Positions 1 through 14,700 of a stretch of 64,000 bases of DNA are shown in pieces (position 1 is the stretch's first letter; every line of letters begins with the position of its first letter). The stretch spans positions 34,723,913-34,787,912 of the forward strand of contig OZ026847.1 in the NCBI GenBank assembly GCA_964023205.1, given 5' to 3'. The translations under genes and the position numbers were made by a program. The notes beneath the pieces were generated by a model. It was not told the origin of the DNA. It searched no databases and saw only the letters and a list, made by a program, of their open reading frames with translations. The DNA is from Lutraria lutraria (lineage: Eukaryota; Mollusca; Bivalvia; Venerida; Mactridae).

Positions 1-1070
1 ATAATCTTTTCTAAAACAAATGCTAACTGTGGTATATAATAGAATATTGTCGTAGCCGAGTGATTATGGATTACTAAATACACATTTTGTATACAACAGT
101 CTACAGTGAATTGATTTCGAAGATTAATTGAGCGAAAATAAAAGAAAAATTCTTTTGAAAATATTGATTCAGTATAGAAATGATTACTATTCGCGAAGTG
201 TTGGAATTTTTTTGTCCAACAATGAGCCGACAATATTTTATTTATTGAAAAGTTTTTTGTAAACTTTAGTGAAATATTTCAGATAAATGAAAACTCATTT
301 ATATTAATAATAGAAAGCGGGGAAAACTGAATGCTTAACTAAACATGATACAAAGTTTGTACAAACTTGTGAAACCTGGTGATAAACGAGGCTTTAAATC
401 TAGACAGGAAAATAATATACCAAAAACTAATTAATTGAACTCTTATGGTAAATTTATTCTTCAATATTCAATAGAATGACACTTGTATAAATCAAAATGT
501 ACGATTTTAAATAATGTGCAGAAATTTAAGCTACGAGTGTGATAATACCGTTTCGGTTGAAAAAAAAATGTATAAAACACTCAGTTTATTTTAGTGCACG
601 TATTATTTACTCAATTTTAGGTTTTGAATCTTCAATTAAGCAATTTTAGCTATCATGCATTATTAAAGATCATTTGGTTTCTTTCAAACAAATGAGGTAT
701 GTATTATGGTTCGCAAGTATGGGGTTATGAATATTGCCATAGCATTACACAATAATTTCTGTAGAATACAACTAGGTCATAACTACAACTAAATCTTTTT
801 TTACTATCTGCATATAGCTCTAGTTGCTGAGACTGAAATAGTCCGAACAATTTCTATACATGCATTATATAAACTACTTCAAATTACTACTTTGACTCAC
901 AGAATAAACCCAGTTACATCTTGAAGTTGGTTTTGTTTAAATAAGGAAACCAAAGCATTTCAGCTGCCTTTAAAGAAAGTGTACTAAACTTGGTGTGGTC
1001 CAAATTATTGTCAGCTTCCTACATGTATATGGTGTGAAAAAATACTATGTACATTACATTTCACATATAG

Positions 1071-1312
1071 ACCTACCGGTACCTCCGTGGTCAAGTGGTT
1101 AAGATAGCTGACTTCAAATTACTGTAACCTCTTACTGACAGAGGGTTGTGGATTAGAGCCCAGCTACCGACCATGTCTATGTGAGAAAGTTGGAAGTTGC
1201 CTACGGAGGATGGGAGTTTAGTACTGGTTCATTCCTGGAACGATGGTTAGGTGAACTGTCTGCTTTATATGACTCTGACTGGTGAAAAGGGATGTAAAAA
1301 TCGAAGTAACAT
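1071..1312 (+). repeat. tRNA-derived SINE copy
   Basis: The head resembles a tRNA gene: an A-box-like tggtcaagtgg and a degenerate B box, followed by a body (agcccagctaccgaccatgtct ... actgtctgc ... gactggtgaaaagg). The same family recurs at 60612-60825 (plus, with a better B box ggttcgagccc) and at 8155-8395 (minus). Boundaries are approximate. Confidence 0.7.
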
Positions 1313-2059
1313 AAAATTTCACAGATATCATACTAACATGTTCCTTTTACATATACATGTACTGGTCTGGTATCTATAACTTCACAGTTTATATTTATAT
1401 GCTCGACTTACTGATGTAACCAAATAATTATAATCTACACAAACCTACTGATTAGTCAGTTTGTCATATTGTCAGAATAACAAGTGACCTTCTATTGATC
1501 AACAGACAAATTACAGTAAAATACATTTGTAAAGTTATAGTGAACTCTGATATGGTGTAGAATCAGATACAGTGAAGTATGTATTTTCCCAGAATTTTAT
1601 TTCATTGTTATCAATTTGATAGAGTAATTTTTTTTCTCTAAAACTGTGTTTGGACTGTTTTTAAAGTCAAACAAATCATTTATAAAAGCATTACAAAAAC
1701 AACAACATAATTTATCAAGTTTTATTTATCTTACTATCAAAGAAATGTTTTAAATAGAATCCTATACATACAAAAATTTAAAGAAATAATTTTTTAATTC
1801 ATACATCAATAATAAGATGGTGAAGTGGGATTTTTCATAAAAAAAGTTTACATTTTACCAACATTATATCTGCCTGTAAATTACAATCTGCAATAATCAA
1901 AGTTCATTCAGAATCAAGAACACACAGGGACTGGATGCTACATAGAGTATAAGTCTAACCTCCAGCCCTGCGGAATATACTTAAAAGCAAATATTAAGTT
2001 ACACATAAAAACTTCATAAATCATTTACAAAGGGCCATTTTTTATGAAAAATAAGAACA

Positions 2060-2200
2060 CAGTGAGCTGTACCAATGCTCATCTGTTCACTGCCTCAGTG
2101 AAATCTATCCACCAATGAAGTTTCATGTTGCTACCTCATGTAATTTATGAGTTATGAGCTATATTAAAGATTTTGCACCACGTAGACGCCTCAGTGAACA
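2060..2200. repeat. Dispersed repeat, copy 1
   Basis: The stretch around 'ttcactgcctcagtgaaatct ... aagtttcatgttgctacctc ... tgagtta' is repeated, somewhat shorter and diverged, at 13283-13390 inside FARSB intron 2. The family is not recognised. Confidence 0.55.
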
Positions 2201-2622
2201 CAATACCTTGACTTTTCTTCGAAAAAAGATGGGTTAATAATATAAAGCATGTTATAAGCAGGGACTTATATTATATAACAGAGTCACATGATACTCTAAC
2301 AAGACTGTTGGTGCTAAGTTAAGCCTTGGTACTTCCAGCTTAATCTAACTAAAATCTGTCACAATGTGTAAATATTAAGATGGATTTCATAAGTTACAAG
2401 TGACTAGACTTCTTGGTGATTATTACATTAGCAACCAAATTTATAATATGCTTTAAAAAACACCTGCTTCATTAGCTTCATTAATTTATAATTCCAAACA
2501 AAACAATATACAACCACACAATCGTGTATAAAATGCTAAATCAACATTATTATTTTTGAGACAATATCAGAAGTTAAAAAGCAAATATACAATCTGTGAG
2601 TTTCAATTTAACTTGAAGACTT

Positions 2623-2628
2623 TTTATT
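2623..2628 (-). terminator. Candidate FARSB poly(A) signal
   Basis: TTTATT on the plus strand reads AATAAA on the minus strand, about 170 nt beyond the FARSB stop codon. Position fits a 3' UTR end, but no transcript was seen. Confidence 0.4.
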
Positions 2629-2796
2629 GGACCTAGTGCAATAGATGCCACTTTGATGAAACACTGCCCACAATGAAATACAAATCTACAACATTGAAAT
2701 AATGTCACAATAACAGAGCTTCTTTTATAAATTCATGAATCATATACAAGAAATCATCAGATGCCATAATAAATATAATATTGCAGATTAAATAAT

Positions 2797-5700
2797 TCAC
2801 TTCAATGCCTCTAAATTGATTTCTAGGGCAGCACAAGGCATATTAAGGTCAAATGTTGTAATGACTTCAGGGTGAAGTACGCCAAGTTTTCCAATACATG
2901 AACCATACACAATAATATCTGCACATCGTCCAGGGAAATATGTCGGGTCTAAAATGTAAACATAATAGATAATAAATTTAAAAATAACTTTAGACAATCA
3001 ATCTTTCAATAAACTAGAAAAAAAACACAAATGCCCCCACTGAGTGCTAAGTCAAAAAGGGGCCATAACTCCTGTGAAAATATTTGGATTTTAACAGAAA
3101 TCGAACCTGACTTGTATTTTATTATTGTACACCTTCATGTAAAATATGAAACCAATTCATGAAAAAATTTCTTGAGTTATCGCTCGGAAACAAAAATGGG
3201 CAGAAAAATGAATACTTGTTTCATGTAAACATTATATTACCTAAGAGTGACAATAGAATATCTACTGTTTCAGAGGGATCTTTCTTAGTATAAAATTACG
3301 TTAACATTGTCTTACCCTCGGATGATTTTATCCTGTAGCCAGTATCATCCTGTGATTGGGGTATTTCTAAAACTTGCATAATTCTGTCTAACAATCCATG
3401 AATGATCTCAAATCCTGATGTCTTGTTGTAATTAACAGCACAAAGATGACGCTCATTACGTGTTCCCACATCTGTAAAACAACAGTAGGCTAGAGATATT
3501 GTTTTGTATGGTGCTAAGAACATGTGATTAAACATGATAAGTCAGAGACTGTTTCTACCATTTCAAAAAATTGTGATTGAAAAACTAAAAAAGAATTTTG
3601 TTCTATACTCAAATCTCAATTTATAGCAACTTTATCAGTGTCGTCATATGAACAAAGATTGCAAACAGAATGTATTATCACTCCCCAAACTTGACCAACA
3701 TTAAGCCTTTTTATAAAATAAACCTGATAACTTAACAAAATACAGTGCAACCTCTCCAAAGCAACACCCTTTGGGAAAAGCAAAATTGTGTTGTAGTTGA
3801 GAGGCTGCTCTGGAGAAGGTCAAATTAATTGTTAAGTCATGCAGTTTGGAAAAATCATGCTGTTGATGAAGGGAGGTTGTTGCTCAAGAGAGGGCCGCTC
3901 TGGAGAGGTTGTACTGTTTATAAACTATTAATCAGCTGTAAATACAAAGTTTTCACCAGATTTCTGGTGCTTGTTTCAGTTATCTTACCTTTGTTTGTAT
4001 CCTTGAAGACAACATCAGAAATTTCAAACAATTTTAAAGGTAGAGGCATGTTCTTGTTGTGGTAGATAGTCTTCAAAATTCCAGGTAGCAATGTTGTCCT
4101 AGCAACCTGTCATGTGACAAAATACGATCCAGAAGATTTATACACACTCTGCTGAACTTTTTACTACAGAATCTGATATAATATTTACTAACTGGTTAAA
4201 CTGGCATTTAAAAATAAGGGAACTACATGGTTTATATATGATTCAAATTAATCACATTTTTATGAGATGTGGCTAAGGAAAGGCATTATGTAAATATTGT
4301 TTTCCAGCAAATAAAATATTTTTCTTATACTTTACTTTCATTTTATCTATTGTTCTGCATTACTAATAAATCAAAAAGTTAAATAAATGGGCCTTTAAGC
4401 ATTACATAAGTGCACTATTTACCTGAAATTCTAATGTCTTAGGATTGGCTATATGCACAGCATTTCTTGTCTTAATGTCTTGTCTCAGTTTACTGGATAT
4501 ATCATCTCTTGAACACTAAAATATAAACAAATATATGAATTATAGATCATTGTCATTACAGCCAACATCCTTTGATCTTTAGACACTTAAAATAAGACTT
4601 TTGTAAAATCAACTATTTAGTATTTGTACTTGTTTGAGTTTATCTTTCTTATCAACAGATAATAATAATCAATAAATAAATTCAGAACAGCCTTCGTAAG
4701 AGAGTTTGGTAATATGAGTCTAAAATAATGTTACTTTATTCCTTACTCCATGTTCAATAAATACACACTTTGGAAATCATGAGACAGTGAAGAATGAACC
4801 AAATAATCACTGATATAATGACCCTAATATGTAATAATATAATCCATTGATCACAGGTGACTCCTAGCTGGACAATTGTAGGTCAGTGTGCTCATAATTT
4901 CTGATGAGTAAATTAAGATGTCATGTAGACAAATATTTTGTCTTCACATAAAATATATAACCACATTACACAGGTGACAGAAGATTTACCAAAGCAAAGG
5001 TGAGAACTTCTGTAAAACTAGCTGCAGCAATCTCCAGCCTCATCAGATCTGTTAACTTATTTAGTGGAAACTGTAAAAATAAATATTAGGGATGTAAACG
5101 GTTAATCGATTAATCGATTAACCGTTCGTTTGTCCGATTAACCGGTTATTAAATCATTAATCGATTAACCGAAAAAAATGAAGCAAGTAAAATATGATAA
5201 TAAATTATCGAAAAATCTAAATTTTCAGTCAATACTTGCGTGTTATCTTTTCAGTAAATTAGTCGACCAAAGGTGCGAAAAATACGACAGTTGAGCAAAT
5301 TAACAATTCATTGACACTGACCTGGGACCGTTATACACACTGACACGTATATTGTTGATTGTGTAATTAACTAATTGAGAAGCGATTTTGGATGTACGAG
5401 TAAACTTGCTTGGTCTGGGACTTCCCCACAATTTGATGATTGTTTCACAAATAATCATATGCAATAAGTTTGATAAGTTAAACTATCGTAAAAAAATCGT
5501 CTGTCTGGACGTATTCTAGACGCAGTAGTGATGAACAAGAAAAACTATAACGAAACGCTTAAGGTAGACGAAATAGAAGAAGCATTTGGGATCACAATTA
5601 AACACAAATTATCATTCAGCATTACACCAATCAAATGACCGTTGTTGTAAGCTCCGCCCAAATGTTCCAAGTATAACCTGACCAAAACTGAGTATGAAAC

Positions 5701-8700
5701 AATTAAGCATGCCGTAATCTACTTTTTTGTAAACAAAATTACTATTTGTTGCCATAATGTTATGTTTAATTGATCATCAATATATCTAAACGCAAAATTG
5801 ATAAGAACATACAAACATCACATTTCTGTTGTAAATATATTGAAAAATATATGGTGCATAATCGCATTTCGTTTAATACGTCGGTGTCGCGGAAACCTGT
5901 GACAATTCATATTTATAAGCACTTCGTACAATTAACATACGGTTAATCGATTAATCGTTCGTATGAACGAACGATTAACCGATTAGTAAAATCTTGACGA
6001 ATTGACATCCCTAATAAATATACATTCATCTTATCCAATGTTCTATGTTCTAGTTAATACTAGTATGTGACAGAATAAAGTTAAAAACTATTCTTTAAGA
6101 TATTAACACTAACAATACTTCTAACTCTGAATTGAATACACTATAATTGTCAATCATGAAACATGGAGAAAATTACTGTAAATTAAGAAGCTTTCAATTC
6201 AATCTCCATGTCTAGATATTAGTATTGTATGGACGTTAACATTCTTCTTACAAATTGGTGACTCCACACCAGGGGGTCTGCTCAGTGTAAAACTTCTTCA
6301 AACAAATATACCTGTATCAATATACCTGTATCAATATACAATGATATGTTGTACTATAATGTGCATGGGCCAATGGCCTAAATACTTGAACTAAAATGAA
6401 TGAATAAACAGAACAGATGTTAGGGATAATTCTTACCTGATTAGCGATCGTGTTGGTGTTGGGTATCGTCTTGTTGAGATTATTAAAGCCGTAAGCTATC
6501 GCAACATCTTCAAATATATCACAAGCATGAAGAACATGTAGTTAAAGTTAAAGATAAATAAAACAAGAATCTATTCAAGAAAGGTAAATTTTACAATTCC
6601 TCACAAATTGAGTTACTTCCCCTTATGGATTATTTCCATAAGATATTTATTTTTACGCATGTATAAAACAAACATAGCTACTTTTTACAAACTGAGAAAT
6701 ATTGATTAAGTCATAATAATCATCGAAACTCTCCATAAACACAGAGGACATTATTTGTCAGTGTTTTTAACGGACATATTCCCCACAAATATGATTTTAA
6801 TGAGTTAATGATACTACTGGACAAAAGGATATCAGCCCTGGTGGGCGGCACTTCAACTTTTAAGTGGTTTCCATCCTCAAGAACTTCAGACTCCAGACAC
6901 ATCTTTGTTAACAATCTTGCCATGGTTTCGCTATCAATACTGAAATATTTAAAATGATGATACAAAGTTCTTATATCCCTGATGACCATTATGTTTAGTT
7001 GAAACTAGTTGAATATAAGTTAATTGAAAAATACCTCTTGTTTTGTCATGTGTTTCACTTTGCTGCTCTGTTATTATAAGTACTGACAGTTTAAATGATA
7101 CTGTAAATCCGGTATTATTCGTGATGTTTTATTTTCGCTATTATTTGTGACTGAAAGGCTTCGCAATTCATAAATCTGCGTAAATGCTATCGGAAGATCA
7201 TTGTCCGAAAAATTCATTACAGACTGATAAATAAACATACCACTTGTCGGTATGTACACTTCATGTATATTGTTTCGTTAAACATATTGTTCAGTTGTAC
7301 TAATTGGTGTGACTAAAACACACAAAACAAACAAACATTGTGCGTATTGCCTGAGGGGCAATGTTTGGTATAATGATCTTTTGCACAAACTGGAAGTTTC
7401 TTTAGATAACAAAAGGGATTAACAGACAGTTTGTCACTTTTCTGTATTCAATACTGTATTGATTGGAACAGGTTTTGACGATTTAATTTTTGCAGGTAAT
7501 GCATGAAATATGTTTAACCCGTTTTATCTATTGATTTATTTATATTATAATTCAAAGCCTTCGCGAAATTTAAATTAAGAGCCTTCAGGCGCAAATTCAT
7601 AAATACGCTAATATATTCAGGGTAGGCAAAAACGCGAAATAAAGAGATTTACAGTAGTGGTTCTTAAGGATTAATTAGTAAACAATACTCAGTAGTTTTA
7701 TTATATATCAGGGATCCAAAAGTTGTGAGGTAAGATGCAATCAATTTCTTTTTATATATTAGAATACTTATTACACTAAAAAGTCATCTATATATAGATT
7801 TATATAACTTGTCAATAATTTATGAAAATAACAAGATTACGAGGATATAAAGGATAATCAGGTTGATCCAGGGTGATAATATATAACTTACTTAATTCCT
7901 ATCTTTTTGTTTATATCTGCCACATTGACTGTCTCATGTCTGTATGCCAATTCCTGCAGAAAATTTTATAATATAGAATTTTGTTTACAAAACAAACTTT
8001 TCATCTTTCAAGAATTGTTGAAATAAGGTAAGATTTTTAAATGTAGATTTGCTTCATTTATTACTAATTATTTCTCCTTATAACAAAGAGGGAAAGTTGA
8101 GAAAAGTGAAAAAAAAATTGACTTTCTGTCAAATATCAACTGTTAGTTTGAGTTTTACGCCCTTTCAAGAGTCAGAGTAATATGAGGAAGACTGTTCACC
8201 TAACCATCGTTCCTGGGAAGAACCAGTACATGTTCACCTAACCATCGTTCCTGGGAAGAACCAGTACATGTTCACCTAACCATCGTTCCTGGGAAGAACC
8301 AGTACTAGACTCCAATCCTTCATAAGCAACAACCTACTTTCTCACCTAAATAGACATGGTCGGTAGTTGGGCTCAAACTCATGACCCTTGAGATGGTATT
8401 TTTTTCAGTCTTACAAGACAACAAATACAATATATACATACGGGATATATAACACTTGTACCATCTGGTTTGATTACCTCAGCCTGCTCTATACTGTAAT
8501 ATAAACATTTTATAGAATTAGGAATTAGCAAAACATTTTCAACATATTTCAAATCAAAATTCAGTACCTCTCCAGAGTGGTCCTCTCTTGAGCAACAACC
8601 TTTCAAAAACAGCATGACCCTTTCCCACTGCATGATTAAAGTTAAACAATTAACATTATTTTGCTTCTTTCAAAGGATGAGGCTTTGGAGAGGTTGTACT

Positions 8701-11700
8701 GTATATGTTTGTCACATGATCAGAAGATAATTTGTTTTATTTACTTTGAATGCCAAATACTGGTACTAACATTACAACATTTACTGTATCATAAATAACT
8801 TGAGAATACAAAATAAAACATGGAGACTTGAGATGGGAGATCAATCTCAAAGTTATATAACATTAGACCTAGGTCTACAACCTGTAAGATGATATATAAT
8901 TGGATAACTTACATGAATGGTTCATCACAGTATTGTCCAAACATTGTGACAATGGTATCAAGAACAATTTTAGCTTTAGTCAAATCTGTGGCTGTACATT
9001 CAATGAACACATTTCTTGTTTCCAAAGTAATCTTTGAATGTTCACCTGGAATAGTTCATATGAGTGCATAAAATATGTTCATATGTTGACCTGAGTTTTC
9101 AAAAGAGAAAGAATATTTTTTGATTCTAAAACACCAAATCATAGTTAAATTACAGGTTCACATTTTTATCAGGGCTTGATCTGGGTGGACATTATTACAA
9201 GATAGAGAAAAACATGATATAAAATACAATACACAGAATCTGATTTAAACTTAATCACTTTGAACCTTGGCCTATATTTGAGTTAAGACTGTAACTCTGT
9301 CATCTTACACAACTATATAATTACCAGTACTCAAGACTTACCATTTATAATTGGAGGCATGGACAGAATGACGCCATTTTGATCATAGATTACTGGATAG
9401 ACAGGTTTATCTTTTATTATTGGAACATAAGTCTTCAGATGACTGTCTCCCTGTAAAATATCACAAACAATGGAAGTTAATGAAAATCTCTACTTTGACT
9501 TAATAGAAAAGTTTAATCCAGATAGTCAAATCAGCTGAAATATGTTGGGGGTTTTAAATACAATTTTACAAAACTAACATACTGAAACTTCCAAAACCAA
9601 TTAAAAGAAAAGAAAACGACAACTTAAATCATTGAAAACAAGAGATCTTTCATTGTAACAGACACGTAATGATTATGACTGAAAGTTCCCATCATGGACA
9701 GTGATTGTTTGTGTTCATTAAAACAATGCAAAATTGCAGTCCAGGTTTTTTTTCAGTGTTTTGCCATTTGGGAATATGACCTAACCCTAACCCCTTGGGA
9801 TTGGGAATTTTCGTGGTATTTTGATCAAAATTGGGAAAAAATGTATAAGGTATAATAAGGCAGAATAAGGTATTTACTACCAATAGTGATGTTAATGAAC
9901 TTAAAAATTTATTAAAAAAATATGATACTATTTTCCAATTGGGAATATGACCGAATTTAGGCTATAAAATCGTCCCACAAAAATCACTGCAGTCACACAT
10001 ATTTTCCAAATTCTTAACAAAACATCACTGAAATTCCCAATCCCAAGGGTATGGGTCATGCTCCCAAAATACTAAACAAGACACTGAGATAAAACCTCCC
10101 ACCATTCACTTACAGAATAAACTTCCATGAGTTCTACTGCTGTATGTTCCTCTGTTTGATTGAGAGCCTTAAACTTTATATCAGTCGGAGGTTTGGCATC
10201 ATATATAAATGGACCCTGAATAGTGTCAAGGTCATGTGTTCCTATGGCAACCAATTTTCTCTCTCTGAAAACAACAACAACAAAAAAACACTTAAATACA
10301 ACAGAACTACTTCTATATATCTGTGTTTTTTGTTTTTCATAAAAATTTCGTTTTTTAATTGAGGCAATTCTAACCGATTTCAGTTAAAGTTCTAACTCGG
10401 CATTAGTAGAAAATCAGACCTTTTGTTGAAAGACTTCACAAGAATTCACAGATATCTGCATTTTTAATACAGTTAAACTGGTGTTAGCAGCCTTATCAAA
10501 ATAAAGGCCACCCTCTGAATAAAGGCCACATTATGTCTTTCCCGATGTTGGCCTTTATTTACAGGTTTGACTGTATATCACGTTGGGCTCATAGCAATAT
10601 GGAATTTCAACTACCACAAACATGACCAACTTTCTACTGCTTTTTTTGTTTATGTATAAAATCATAACTAAATAAAACAAGCAAGATATCTTAATACAGA
10701 AACAAGCATCTCACTGTACTTCAGATCTATAATCTTAGGTCTAAAAGTCTTGGTGCTTATGAAGTTTCAAGCAAAGGTATCTTTAACCTCATCCTTACCT
10801 ACATATGTTCTGATGCAGCTTGTCCTGTAGATCTATGAAACTTTTGTAACGGTCCTGAAAAATAGTTCAATAAAATATATTGCAAAATTATCTATGAAAC
10901 TTTTGTGACAGTCCTGAAAAATAGTACAATAAAATATCTGTATCAATCACCTGGAATTATCTATACCGGAAGTGTTAACATGGTAATATATCAGTGAATT
11001 CTTAAATCTTATCATGCTTAATGCTAGCATGTTAAATTGGAATGGATAAATTATAAAACTTCTAACACAGATCTGTACCCTTGATAACATTAAATTATTG
11101 CTCCATTTAAAGAATAAAATGTTAAAATAAACCCTTGATATCAAGTTGAGTTACTTACCTCAGTAAATTTGATATTTCTCAGCACGGCGGCTACAGCATG
11201 TGGCCTGACTTGAGCTGTCTGTAAACAACAAAATAAATAAATTGTAAAAAAAAACAAGTCAATTCTGTCAGAAAATAACCATTTTCCTGAGTACCAAGAT
11301 AATTCTTTTAAAAACAATAATGTACAAAAATTGTAAAAAAAATTAAAACAAGTCACAAAGAAATAAACTGACAAGATAGAAAATTAACTTAAATTTCTCA
11401 CAAGAAAGTATGTTTCTTACAGCAGGCAATATTTTCAGCTGTTGTCTCTGTGTTGATGGAGCTATGGCTTTATATCTTGGTGCCTTTAATCTGAAATATG
11501 ACACAACATGACACAAATATGACAAGAATACTGCACAAACTTGACACATAAAAATTACACAAATATGACAAAGATATGAAAGTCATAGAATGAATATCCC
11601 AAAGAAGTTTTTCAGCATTATAATTTACTCACATTGTTTTAATCACATCTTGATAATTATATGAATGTGGGAGTTAAATGTAATAATTAGCTTTCTGAAA

Positions 11701-14700
11701 TAATGTATTAACTTTATGTAAAATATTCTATGTGACAGTATTGGCATCCAACATTATTATTCTTGTTCTAGATGTTAGATATGGGGTTGAATTTGAAGAC
11801 AATAACAGCAGTAAGATGTAACTTCACAATGATAACAAGTTACACACCTCTCTAAGAACACCAGCAAACCTCTACTTATACCTTCTATACATAAAAGGTC
11901 ATATCTGAAACATTCAACAAAAAGAACAATAGATATAGGATGGTTTTATGTGTAAAACAATGCTTGATTCATAAGAACATATTATAGAAATGTGAGAGTT
12001 CCAGAAAAACTATTCTTGAGTTCATCAAGTAAAACTGTAAGAGCAATATCTGAATATTTCAGTCAACAAGAGGGCCAAGATGGCCCTTGATCGCTCACCT
12101 GAGAACAAAGGCACAACAATTATGACCAGATAATATAGTTTCCATCTCGTATAACCCATTTTTACTTAGATTTTGAGATCAAAACCAACAATGAAGGTAT
12201 AATACTGTTAAACAAGCTAACATGTAGCAAATTTTCTAATCCAAGGGTCCATGACTCTTGAAGTCCTGGTGACAGGTCCGATTCCACCCATAACTTGACT
12301 TGTACAAGACCGTAAGGTCATACACATTCATTCTAAATATGATTAGGATTGGTGAAAAACTGAAGGCGCTAGAGTGTAAACAAGCTAAATATAGAAAATT
12401 TTCTAAGTCAAGGGCCCATAACTCTAGAAGTTATTGTCCGATTTTGCCCATAATTGAACTTAGCCGGGACATTGTGGCCATATACATTGTGAGTTTGATC
12501 ACGATTCGTTAAGAGCTGTGGATGCTAGAGTGTAAACAAACTAACTGTGGACGGACGACGGACATTCATCAATCCTTAAAATCATCTTTTGTCTTGGGAA
12601 ACTTTGTTGGTGATAAAAATTTAGAAAATCTTTTATTGAATTAAAGACCTGGAAAAAGGGAGACCATTGTGAATAAAGATCATTGTTAATTATAGATCCT
12701 TCTACTTTGATGAAGTTCTAATTTCTAAGACCATAAATTCAGAAATTATTGTTCAGACTTTGCTGGGGGAAAATATAATGCTCTACCCCTCCCTGTGTAA
12801 GGGTGAAAGTTGAAAAATTTAAAATACTAGAAATCTTAACCTCAAAGCAGCAGAAAAATAACAAGAGCACCGCAACCAACACAAAGCAGTTTAATATAAC
12901 AATCACGCTTGCAAAAACAGAAATCATGACTACCTGTTTGCTGGAACCTCGATCTTGTAAACTTCCTCTGTACTGTCACCTTGTCCCTCCTCATCCTCCT
13001 CCTGTATAGAAAAAGAAGTATAATGTAAAATATAATATAATGTAATATTCTCAAATATAGATGGTTCAGACAGATATATAGATAAAAATAAGCTTTCATT
13101 TCTTAGGATAAACATGTGGTTGTGATCTGGCTGTCTTCACAAGTTTTACTCAAAATATTGCTCACAAATTCAAATTTGACTCCCCACATGAGCCTGATTC
13201 AATGCTATTTTCTTCTCACACAGGGAACCACCTAAAGTCCACTAATGGAAACATGCCCAGTGATTTATACATAATACAAGAGTGATGCCAAAGCTCGTCA
13301 GTTCACCGCCTCAGTGAGATCTTGTGAAGTTTTATGTTGCTACCTCTTTATGAGTTACATTAAAGTTACATTTTTCTTTGAAAACAGACAAGCTTAAAAT
13401 TGCGCAAGTTTGTAAGTTAAACATACGGCAGGTTCAGCTTCAAGTCCAAACTCAAAACAAAGTTCATCAAACTCTTCAAATGCTGAAATGTAGAAACAGT
13501 ACAACATATTAATCAAAAAACAATGAGGGCACCTAATTTCATGTCTATCTCTCTAAGTAAGGTACATACATGTAGAGGTGTAGCAATATTCATCAATCAT
13601 CAAGATTTATCTTGACTTAGCTAAAGGTTTTTTTTTCAGTATTTTATTTAACAAGACACATACCCTTCTGATGTGATTTCGTTCTAAAAAATATTTATTT
13701 TCGAACATAAATCTTCTTTCCATCACATTTTACGTACAATGTTGTTCATGATATCCGACTTTGTATACTTTTCAGGCGTTGTTCCTGGGTCTAGTAGGTT
13801 TATTTTTATTCTTTGAATAAACAGCTGTTCATTGCTTTCTTTTACTTATTTTATCTAAAGCCGTAAAGGCTAGTTATCACATTTTTCTTGAATGATTTTA
13901 GTTCACATACAGTGACTTAAGCTACATATTTCATGTGCTGTTTTCTGGTTATTTTTCAGTAATCTGCTTTGAAGCCCCGGAAGTTAGAAGTGCCCCAGTA
14001 AGCATCCAGATGACACAGCAATTGTAATAGGAGGAAAATAATGTACCCGATGCGGGGCTCGCACCTGCCAACTCGGAGGCTCCTGCTTGCAAGTCAGATG
14101 CTCTACCAACTGAGCTAATCGGGCTTGTGTATATCCCAGCCAATTTATAAATACAATATACCACACCACTACATTCCTCCTTCCCTTTTATTCAAAGTAA
14201 ATTAATCGCGACAACCACAGGCTCATTAAACTAACCCAGCCATTTGCTTCACCCTAGCTCTAGGACTCCAAGGCTAGTCACACACGGCACCTAATGTATT
14301 AGGAGGAGGAAAATAATGTACCCGATGCGGGGCTCGCACTTGCCACCTCCTGCTTGCAAGTCAGATGCTCTATCAACTCAGCTAATCGGGCTGGTGTATA
14401 TCCCAGCCAATTTATAAATACAATATACCACACCGCTACACAATCAGTGTTTCTGAAGAAAATTTGCTGATATGAACTGCAGACTGCTTTTCTGGGAAAT
14501 TTCATTTTAATGTATGAATACAAAATACATAGAATATTATTAGCTGATAAGAATGTGTTCTCTTTTACCCAATAACCACAGTTCTAAACGATGTTGCAAT
14601 TATTTTTGGTCTGGTAAAATTTTGTTCAGTCTGGTAAAATTTCTTAAGTCACCAGACCGACTGTCTGGTAAAATTCTGAGGTCTTTCGCATAGTATGTCA

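Larger units (their letters stand above)
1..2796. other. Intergenic DNA downstream of FARSB
   Basis: AT-rich sequence with no exon I can support. It holds one tRNA-derived SINE (1071-1312), a dispersed repeat at about 2060-2200 that recurs at 13283-13390, and the FARSB 3' untranslated region next to 2797. Nothing else was recognised. Confidence 0.6.

Noticed and set aside
3829..4065. Plus-strand 78-residue ORF
   Set aside because: Runs through a MITE and the antisense of a FARSB exon.
14319..14391. Functional tRNA-Ala gene
   Set aside because: T-stem mismatches, duplicated flanks and a sister copy with an insertion suggest a repeat.
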